Below are positions 57,674-64,000 of a stretch of 64,000 nucleotides of DNA, piece by piece. The DNA is taken from the NCBI GenBank assembly GCA_017450705.1, contig JAFSTC010000102.1, positions 1-64,000 of the forward strand, in the 5' to 3' direction. A model generated the notes under the pieces. The model was given only the letters and a program-made list of their open reading frames with translations, did no database searches and was not told the origin of the DNA. Position 1 is the first letter of the stretch. Every line of letters begins with the position of its first letter. The position numbers and the translations under genes were made by a program. This DNA is from Lentisphaeria bacterium. GTDB taxonomy: Bacteria > Verrucomicrobiota > Lentisphaeria > Victivallales > Victivallaceae.

Positions 57674-60600
57674 ATGCGCAACTTCATCTCCGAAGACGAT
57701 ATCGAACAGGCGATCCTGCAGAAGTTGGAGGCGGAGCCCTTCCGGTACGATATTCTGCGCGGCGATCCTTCGCCGGACAAGCGGGAGGCGCTGCCGGACG
57801 GCACCGGGCGGGAGAACAAGAAGCAATGCGTGCTCCCGCAGGTGCTGCAGGCGGCGTTGGCACGGCTGAATCCCGGCATCCCGCCCGAAAAGCTGGAGGA
57901 GATCGCACGGGAACTCTGCCGGGATTTTTCCGCCTCGGATATGACTGCCGTCAACTATCGGTACTACAATCTGATCCGCAACGGCATACAGATCAAACTC
58001 CGCCGCAACGGGAAAGAGGATTTCGATTTTGTGAAGCTGGTCGACTACGAGCATCCGGAAAACAACACCTTCACCGCCGTTTCGCAGATGTGGGTCCGGG
58101 GGCGGGTCTACTGGCGGCGGCCGGACATACTCCTTTTCGTCAACGGGCTGCCGATGGTCTTCATCGAACTCAAAAACAGCATCGTCAAGGTCGAAGAAGC
58201 CTACAACGACAACTTGCAGAACTACAAAAAGGACATTCCCAATCTCTTTGCCTTCAATCAGATCTGCGTGCTCTCAAACGGGCTCGAAACGCGGCTCGGC
58301 GCCTTCAACGCCCCCTACAGCCATTTCTTCGAGTGGCTGAAGGTGGATTCCGAAAAGGAGCGCCCGGACCGCAAAGCCATCCACAGTGCCGCCACCGTGG
58401 GCGAGAGTTCCGTAAAGTACTTCATCGACGGTCTGCTGCGGAAAGAACGGCTCATCGACTACATCGAAAACTTCATCATGTTCCGCAGTCAGAAGAACAA
58501 GATCATCGCCAAGAACCACCAGTATTTCGGCGTGAACAACCTGATGGAGTCGGTGAGGAACCGGGCGGCGCTCCGTGGCAAGCTGGGCGTTTTCTGGCAC
58601 ACGCAGGGCTCGGGCAAGTCCTTTTCCATGGTCTTTTTCGCCCGCAAGGTGCGGCGGAAGATCCCCGGCAATTTCACCTTCCTCATCGTCACGGACCGCG
58701 AGGATCTCGACGGCCAGATCCACAAGAACTTCGTCAAAACCGAGGTCATCGGGCAAAAAGAAGAGTGTCAGCCGAAGAACGGGGAAAAGCTCAGGGAGTA
58801 CCTGCAGACCAGCAAACCCTTCATCTTCACCTTGATCCACAAGTTCCGCTACGACAAGGGCAAGAAATACCCGGTGCTTTCCATGCGTGACGACATTCTC
58901 GTGCTGGTGGACGAGGCGCACAGGACTCAGTACAAGGACTTGGCGGAAAATATGCGCACCGCGCTGCCCAATGCCAACTACATCGCCTTTACGGGCACCC
59001 CGCTGCTGGGCAGCAAGCGCCTCACGAATCAGTGGTTCGGGAACTACGTCTCGGAATACAACTTCGCGCAGTCGATCGAGGACGGCTCCACCGTGCCGCT
59101 TTTCTACTCCCGCCGCGTGCCAGAGGTGGGGCTCGAAAACGACTTCCTCGACGACGACGTGATGGACATCATCGAGGACGCGCAGCTGAACCTGGACGAG
59201 ACCCGACTGCTGGAAAATTCGGCATCGCGGATACTGGAAGTCATCAAAAGAGAAGACCGCATCGACAAGATCGCGCAGGATATCGCGCACCACTTCCCGC
59301 GCCGCGGTTTCCTCGGCAAGGGCATGGTCGTCTCCGTCGACAAGTACACGACGGTCAAGATGTTCGACAAGGTCCAGCACTACTGGTCGCTCGAGAAGCA
59401 GAAGATCATGGCCGAACGCAACGCCGCGGAGAACGGGGAAAAGCGCAGCGAACTGACGCGGATCCTGAATTACATGAACCGCGTGGAAATGGCGGTGATC
59501 GTCTCCGAGGAGGAGGACGAAGACGAGAAGTTCGAGAAACAGGGACTGAATATTTCCCTCCACCGGCAGAAGATGAACGCCGTCACTCCGGAGGGCGCGG
59601 ATATCGAGGACCGCTTCAAGGATCCCGACGATCCGCTCCAGCTCGTTTTCGTCTGCGCCATGTGGCTGACCGGTTTCGACGTGGAAAACCTCTCCACGCT
59701 TTATCTCGACAAACCCATGAAGGGACACACCCTGATGCAGGCCATCGCCCGTGCCAACCGCGTCTATTCGGGCAAGCCCTGCGGGATCATCGTCGACTAC
59801 GTCAACGTCTTCAAATATATGCAGAAGGCCCTGACGGAATATGCCGCGGGCGACGACGGCACGGACTTCCCGGCCAAAAACATCGATCAGTTGATCGTGC
59901 TGATCGACAGCGCGGTGAACGAAGCGGATGAATTCCTGCTGGGGCTCGGCGTCGACATCGGCGAAATCGTGGAGAGCGGTTCGACCTTCGACCGGCTCGA
60001 TCTGCTGCGGGAGGCTTACGACGTCATCCTCGCGAATGATGAAAACAAAGACAGGTTCCGGGTGATCCTGAATACGCTGATGAACCTCTACGAAGCCTCC
60101 CGACCGGAGATTTTCGAAAAGAACTGGCACAACGAAAAGTTTTCGCCTCTGGCATATCTCTATGGCCTGTTCTGCCACACCATCAACGACGAAAAAGTCG
60201 AGCAGGCAAGGCGCCGCCTGGCTCAGGTGCTGGATACAAGCGTTTCGTCACAGCAGGCACAGGACAACGACGACGGTTTCGTGATCCATCAGGGCCAGGT
60301 GATCGACCTTTCGAAGATCGATGTGGAACAGCTGAAAAAGGAGATCAGAACCGCGCAGTACAAGGCCATCGAGATCGACGACCTGAAGGAATTCATCGAA
60401 AAGGCGCTTCTGCAGATGCTGAACCGCAACTGCACCCGCCAGAAGTTCTCTCAGCGGTTCCGCGGCATCATCGACCGCTACAACGCCGGCGGCTCGGAGA
60501 ACGAGGACTACTACGAACAGCTCCTGAAACTCATCGAAGATTTGAAGGCGGAGGAGAAACGCCCCGAGGCTGAGGGGCTCACCGAAGAGGAACTGGAGAT

Positions 60601-60892
60601 CTTCGACATGCTGATCGCCGGGAAGAAACTGACGAAAGCCGAGGAACAGATGGTCAAGTTATCGGCAAAAAATCTGTTTCGGAAACTCTCCGAGAACAAA
60701 GCTGAACTGATGGTCGTGGACTGGTACCGCGACGAACAGCCCCGCGCGAAAGTGAAATCGGCGATAGAAGAATCGCTGAACGCCGATCTGCCGATGTCAT
60801 ACGACAAGGAGACGTTTGCCGCAAAAACCGACCTTCTGCTGGTACACTTGATCGATATGGCCGTTCAGGGCTACGGCTGGGTGGTGGCGTAA
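57674..60892 (+). CDS. hsdR: Type I restriction-modification system, restriction subunit HsdR
   Basis: A 1072-residue restriction and translocase subunit. The N-terminal PD-(D/E)XK nuclease has [11 protein letters not shown] and MVFIELKNS (about residues 150-170). The SF2 motor has Walker [12 protein letters not shown] (about 309-319), DEAH-type box VDEAHRTQ (about 413), TGTPLLG (motif III) and [12 protein letters not shown] (motif VI). The C-terminal helical region binds the methyltransferase core. It translocates DNA with ATP and cuts when two complexes collide. All motifs are intact and length is normal. It follows orfB by 12 bp and closes the operon, converging on the DUF4838 gene. Confidence 0.92.
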   Translation: MRNFISEDDIEQAILQKLEAEPFRYDILRGDPSPDKREALPDGTGRENKKQCVLPQVLQAALARLNPGIPPEKLEEIARELCRDFSASDMTAVNYRYYNLIRNGIQIKLRRNGKEDFDFVKLVDYEHPENNTFTAVSQMWVRGRVYWRRPDILLFVNGLPMVFIELKNSIVKVEEAYNDNLQNYKKDIPNLFAFNQICVLSNGLETRLGAFNAPYSHFFEWLKVDSEKERPDRKAIHSAATVGESSVKYFIDGLLRKERLIDYIENFIMFRSQKNKIIAKNHQYFGVNNLMESVRNRAALRGKLGVFWHTQGSGKSFSMVFFARKVRRKIPGNFTFLIVTDREDLDGQIHKNFVKTEVIGQKEECQPKNGEKLREYLQTSKPFIFTLIHKFRYDKGKKYPVLSMRDDILVLVDEAHRTQYKDLAENMRTALPNANYIAFTGTPLLGSKRLTNQWFGNYVSEYNFAQSIEDGSTVPLFYSRRVPEVGLENDFLDDDVMDIIEDAQLNLDETRLLENSASRILEVIKREDRIDKIAQDIAHHFPRRGFLGKGMVVSVDKYTTVKMFDKVQHYWSLEKQKIMAERNAAENGEKRSELTRILNYMNRVEMAVIVSEEEDEDEKFEKQGLNISLHRQKMNAVTPEGADIEDRFKDPDDPLQLVFVCAMWLTGFDVENLSTLYLDKPMKGHTLMQAIARANRVYSGKPCGIIVDYVNVFKYMQKALTEYAAGDDGTDFPAKNIDQLIVLIDSAVNEADEFLLGLGVDIGEIVESGSTFDRLDLLREAYDVILANDENKDRFRVILNTLMNLYEASRPEIFEKNWHNEKFSPLAYLYGLFCHTINDEKVEQARRRLAQVLDTSVSSQQAQDNDDGFVIHQGQVIDLSKIDVEQLKKEIRTAQYKAIEIDDLKEFIEKALLQMLNRNCTRQKFSQRFRGIIDRYNAGGSENEDYYEQLLKLIEDLKAEEKRPEAEGLTEEELEIFDMLIAGKKLTKAEEQMVKLSAKNLFRKLSENKAELMVVDWYRDEQPRAKVKSAIEESLNADLPMSYDKETFAAKTDLLLVHLIDMAVQGYGWVVA

Positions 60893-60907
60893 CCGCCGCA
60901 CGCGCAT

Positions 60908-62644
60908 CTACCCCAGAAATTCGTCGTGGCGGCGGATGTAGGCGTCTTCCCAATCCAGATTGAAGTGGATCCACTCGCGGCCGGTGCGCAGATCCTCCAG
61001 CAGCGCGGGGAAGTACATGTCGATCCGGGCGGTGACGAATACGCGGTTGGCCGGCCGGGTGTGGATCCAGTCCAGAAACTGCCGGACATCCGTTTCAGTC
61101 AGCTTTTTCGCCTGATAGTCGTCGAACAATTTCTTGAAACGGATCATGTATTCGGTCCACAGCACGAGATCGGCGCGGAAGAGATCCCCGGGAGCCTTGG
61201 CCGCAAGAGCCCCGGCAAGCCTGTGGAGTTCCTGATAATCCGCCATTTCGGAGCGCCGCAGGAGTGCGCGGGGATAGGGGATGTGGCAGTGCCCCGTGTT
61301 CATGACCAGCTGTTTCACTTTGCGGTAAAAGTTTTTCGCCTCCTCCGCGTCGGCGCCGAAGAGCCGGTCGAACAGGAGGGCGATGGAAGCGTCTTCCCCC
61401 TCCCCCCGGGCGGCCCGCGCCATGAGACAGTAGTTCATGCCGTAAACGCTCCAGTGGGAAACGTGGAACTGGGTCGTGAGCCCGTCGATGCGGTTGTCGG
61501 CGTACCACCGGATCTCGCGGAACATTTCATGAAAATGGATCATGGGCAGCATGAGATAGAAATTGACGCCCATGTAGTACTCGTAGATGCTGATCTTTCC
61601 GCCGTGTTTGACGGCGGCCCAGCGGCGGATGTCCTCGGCGTAGTGCGAATTGATGGGGCAGTCGGGATCGTCGATGGCGTGATTGATGCACCGCCAGTAG
61701 ACCGCCACGCCGACGCCCATGCCCTTCTCGAGCGTCATGCCGGGCGACGGGGAGCAGTAGTTGATGTACGCGCCGAAGCCCACCGACAGATCGGGCCGGA
61801 CCGCCCGGAGACGGGCGGCCACGTCGCGCACCAGATCGTGATAGATCCGGTCCGCCTTGTAGACGTGCTCCGAGAGACTGTAAAAGTCGCCTTTTTTCGA
61901 TTTGTCGTAAAACCGGGAGCACCGGGGGCACTCGCACCAGCCGAAACCGTCGTTGGGCGTCAGGGGGATGCTCTTCACCTCAGGATGCGCGTCGCAGTAC
62001 GCGACGATGTTTTTCACCATCTCCGCGCGCAGTTCCGGGTTCGTCGTGCAGAGCTGTTCGCTCAGCAGAAGATCGGCTTTGCCCTCGGTAGGCCGGATCC
62101 GCCGGCCGCCGATCTCGGCAAAGAACTCCGGATGGGTCTTGGCGTATTTCCCCGCGGGGATCCAGTAGCTGAAATTGTGGCCGCCGCCGGTGACGGCGAT
62201 GCCGCGGATGGCCGCTTCCTCCTTGAGTTCGTCTGAGAGGCCGTCGTAAAACTTCGTCCAGGTCCCGAGGTGGTTGAGCTTGTTTTTGGCCATCCAGTCG
62301 AAGAGGTCAAAGGTCTCGTCGTCGAAGGGGAACTCCTGGACGAAGCCGCGGACCGCAAGCAGAGGCTTCCGGGCGGGGGCGATGACGCCGTCATCCGGCA
62401 GGACCGCGATCCGGGAGCGGTCGAAACGGTCCCTTCCCGGCTCGAAGAAAAACCAGCCGCAGAACCGCTCGGCAAAATCGTAGACGCCGTAGAGAAGTTC
62501 CACGGAGTCCGGCCCCGCGATGACGGTCTTCCCCTTCTCCCTGCGGATCTCGAAGGAGGGGAGTCCCGGCTCCCGCCGCAGTTCCGCCTCGAGTCCGTAC
62601 TTTTTCAACTCCCGCCGGGCGAGTTCGAGTGTCCTGTCCGTCAT
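60908..62644 (-). CDS. DUF4838 domain protein (GH67-like, sugar-acid hydrolase family type)
   Basis: A 578-residue protein. The first 110 residues resemble the GH67 N-terminal (alpha-glucuronidase) beta domain (KKYGLEAELRREPGLPSFEI, VELLYGVYDFAERFCGWFFF). The rest is a DUF4838 TIM-barrel-like region with TPNDGFGWCECPRCSRFYDK (a Cys-x-x-Cys site near residues 237-240) and SIYEYYMGVNFYLM. DUF4838 proteins are common in Lentisphaerae and Bacteroidetes polysaccharide loci and are presumed glycoside hydrolases; activity is unproved. No signal peptide, so intracellular. Start 62644 has GGAGGAC upstream and its own promoter. It converges on hsdR. Confidence 0.75.
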   Translation of the reverse strand: MTDRTLELARRELKKYGLEAELRREPGLPSFEIRREKGKTVIAGPDSVELLYGVYDFAERFCGWFFFEPGRDRFDRSRIAVLPDDGVIAPARKPLLAVRGFVQEFPFDDETFDLFDWMAKNKLNHLGTWTKFYDGLSDELKEEAAIRGIAVTGGGHNFSYWIPAGKYAKTHPEFFAEIGGRRIRPTEGKADLLLSEQLCTTNPELRAEMVKNIVAYCDAHPEVKSIPLTPNDGFGWCECPRCSRFYDKSKKGDFYSLSEHVYKADRIYHDLVRDVAARLRAVRPDLSVGFGAYINYCSPSPGMTLEKGMGVGVAVYWRCINHAIDDPDCPINSHYAEDIRRWAAVKHGGKISIYEYYMGVNFYLMLPMIHFHEMFREIRWYADNRIDGLTTQFHVSHWSVYGMNYCLMARAARGEGEDASIALLFDRLFGADAEEAKNFYRKVKQLVMNTGHCHIPYPRALLRRSEMADYQELHRLAGALAAKAPGDLFRADLVLWTEYMIRFKKLFDDYQAKKLTETDVRQFLDWIHTRPANRVFVTARIDMYFPALLEDLRTGREWIHFNLDWEDAYIRRHDEFLG

Positions 62645-62685
62645 GTCGTCCTCCGTGTCGATCGGTCAAAAAAAATGCTGTCCAT

Positions 62686-62714
62686 AATGTAGTGCCCCGC
62701 CCCGGATTTTTCAA
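62686..62714 (-). promoter_or_regulatory. Promoter of the DUF4838 gene
   Basis: Minus strand: TTGAAA, 17 bp, TACATT. Confidence 0.65.
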
Positions 62715-62782
62715 TAGCGGGACAGGCTCCGACGCCCCTCTGAAAAATATCTGAAAAAAAAGTATTTTTTTGCGTTTTTCGA

Positions 62783-62811
62783 CTGGAATAATCGCGGCCG
62801 CGGACTATATT
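62783..62811 (+). promoter_or_regulatory. Probable promoter of the M42 peptidase gene
   Basis: A good TATATT -10 at 62806-62811; the -35 (CTGGAA, 17 bp upstream) is poor, so activation by another factor is possible. Confidence 0.45.
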
Positions 62812-62849
62812 TTAGCAAAGTCCGGTCCGCAGCGAAGAAAGGGTGAAAA

Positions 62850-63917
62850 ATGTTCCGCAAAAGCAGTCTGAAATTTCTCGAAGAATTCCTCAATTCACCG
62901 TCGCCCTCCGGGTACGAGATCGCCGCGGCAAAAGTTTTTAAAGAATACCTTTCGGACTGCTGCCGTGTCACCACCGATGTCATGGGCAACACCATCGCCG
63001 CGCTCAACGAAAAAGCCCCGATGAAAGTCATGCTCGCCGGACACTACGACGAGATCGGATTCCAGGTCATCCACATCGGCGAAGAGGGGGAGATCTATTT
63101 CCGCAACGTGGGAGGGATCGACAAACTCAACATCCCCTCCTCCGAAGTGGAGATCCTGACCGAAAAAGGCCGCATCCCCGGCGTCATCGGCAAGCGGCCC
63201 ATCCATCTGCTGAAACCCAAGGAACGGGATATCCCGCCCGAACTCTCCGACATGTGGATCGACATCGGCGCGGAGTCCGGCAAAGAGGCCCGCAAGCTCG
63301 TCTCCGTGGGCGACTCCATCGTCATCCGGGCCAATTTCAAGCTGCTCAACGCCAACCGGTTCATCTCCAAGGGGACCGATGACAAGATCGGCGCTTTCGT
63401 CGTGGCCGAGACCATGCGGGAGCTGGCCAAACGCAAGCTCAACGTCGCCGTCTACGGCGTCGGCACGGTCCAGGAGGAAGTGGGGACGCGGGGCGCCGCG
63501 ACCAGCGCTTTCGGCATCGATCCCGACGTGGCGTTCGCCCTCGACGTGGGTTTCACGACGGATATCCCGGACATTCCCAAGAAGCTCCTCGGCGACCTCC
63601 GGCTCGGCGCCGGTCCGGAGCTGACGCGCAACTGCGACAACAACATCGTTCTCGGACGCATCCTGCGCAAGATCGCGGCGGCCAAAAAGATCCCCTACCA
63701 GGAATCGGCCGCCCACCGGGCCACAGGCGGCACGGACACGGCGACGATCCAGCTGACCAGATCCGGCGTGGCCACGGCGCTGCTGAGCATCCCCAACCGC
63801 TACATGCACTCCGCCGTGGAGATGTGCGACCTGCGCGACGCCGAGGCCGCCGTGAAACTTTTGACGGAAACCATCGCCTCCTTCAAGGGGAACGAATCAT
63901 TCATACCCATGGCATGA
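62850..63917 (+). CDS. M42 family metallo-aminopeptidase/endoglucanase-like protein
   Basis: A 355-residue cytosolic di-metal peptidase of the TET/deblocking aminopeptidase family. Metal and catalytic residues are in order: AGHYDEIGF (His, Asp), GTDDKIGAF (bridging Asp), VQEEVGTRGA (catalytic Glu and metal Glu), FALDVGF (metal Asp) and RYMHSAVEM (last metal His). Length and the insert between the first two motifs (dimerisation domain, about 70-165) are normal. Such enzymes trim peptides; old annotations call some endo-1,4-glucanase. The start has GAAAGGG upstream. A further reading frame begins at its stop (ATGA). Confidence 0.9.
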   Translation: MFRKSSLKFLEEFLNSPSPSGYEIAAAKVFKEYLSDCCRVTTDVMGNTIAALNEKAPMKVMLAGHYDEIGFQVIHIGEEGEIYFRNVGGIDKLNIPSSEVEILTEKGRIPGVIGKRPIHLLKPKERDIPPELSDMWIDIGAESGKEARKLVSVGDSIVIRANFKLLNANRFISKGTDDKIGAFVVAETMRELAKRKLNVAVYGVGTVQEEVGTRGAATSAFGIDPDVAFALDVGFTTDIPDIPKKLLGDLRLGAGPELTRNCDNNIVLGRILRKIAAAKKIPYQESAAHRATGGTDTATIQLTRSGVATALLSIPNRYMHSAVEMCDLRDAEAAVKLLTETIASFKGNESFIPMA

Positions 63918-64000
63918 AACAGGACAGGACAGGCAGAAACAACCGGAACACCGCGCTCTCCGCCGCTCCTCCGGCCAGGGGACGCAGATACATCCGAAGA
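63914..64000 (+). CDS. Possible start of a further gene, cut by the window end
   Basis: An ATG overlapping the M42 stop (ATGA) opens a frame of 29 codons to the window end (begins MKQDRTGRNNRNTAL), rich in Arg, Asn and Ala. The overlap is typical of coupled genes, but the piece is too short to identify. Confidence 0.35.
   Translation, partial: MKQDRTGRNNRNTALSAAPPARGRRYIRR

Noticed and set aside
1-64000. CRISPR array or complete insertion sequence
   Set aside because: No regularly spaced repeat-spacer pattern and no transposase gene were found; the 100-bp array has no unique spacers.

Overview
The window is a GC-rich chromosomal segment (roughly 60% G+C by eye). Its gene content points to a heterotrophic, polysaccharide-degrading member of the Planctomycetes-Verrucomicrobia-Lentisphaerae group, most likely a Lentisphaeria/Victivallis-type bacterium. 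The evidence is a PPC-domain protein paired with a DUF1549/DUF1553 protein, a sialate-O-acetylesterase-type esterase, a DUF4838 (GH67-like) protein, a 'FAD_oxidored' flavoprotein and Gfo/Idh enzymes. The taxonomic call is inference; no rRNA or marker gene is present.

Layout. 0-7 kb: end of a secreted or cell-surface protein, a sorbose-1-phosphate-reductase-like dehydrogenase with a class II aldolase, a methyltransferase, an antiporter fused to a PTS EIIA domain, and an exported unknown protein. 7-21.5 kb: a carbohydrate utilisation island with an esterase, an IclR-flavoprotein operon, a second IclR gene divergent from a catabolic operon (HpcH aldolase, 2-hydroxyacid dehydrogenase, Gfo/Idh oxidoreductase, acetylxylan-esterase-like protein, large exported LamG protein), and a separately promoted cytoplasmic TIM-barrel-like protein. 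21.5-28.2 kb: a CAU tRNA followed by a 100-bp tandem array of intrinsic terminators, a homocysteine methyltransferase/MTHFR fusion, the PPC and DUF1549/1553 pair, and a chagasin-like lipoprotein.

28.2-46 kb: an exopolysaccharide cluster. One minus-strand operon begins with a REC-like/PP2C/HATPase protein and continues with an initiating sugar transferase, a frameshifted nucleotidyltransferase-like gene and another nucleotidyltransferase-fold gene. A second begins with a STAS anti-sigma-antagonist-like gene followed by glycosyltransferases, including a GT4-GT26 fusion. A divergent plus-strand operon has three glycosyltransferases and a UDP-glucuronate-epimerase-like gene, and a flippase converges on it. 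The partner-switching genes sit at the head of two glycan operons, so they probably control when the glycan is made.

46-51.8 kb: a metallophosphoesterase, then GmhA-like isomerase, CdsA, an Lrp/AsnC regulator, an aminotransferase and FolB. 51.8-60.9 kb: a type I restriction-modification operon (hsdM, DUF1016 nuclease, hsdS, two AT-rich unknown genes, hsdR). The two unknown genes are the best candidates for an undescribed defence function. 60.9-64 kb: a DUF4838 protein, an M42 aminopeptidase and the start of an overlapping gene.

Most transcription units start from a recognisable sigma-70-type promoter of one uniform kind (TTGaaA or TTGcaA, 16-17 bp, TAtaTT). This pattern helped decide several start codons. 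No CRISPR array, rRNA or complete insertion sequence was seen.
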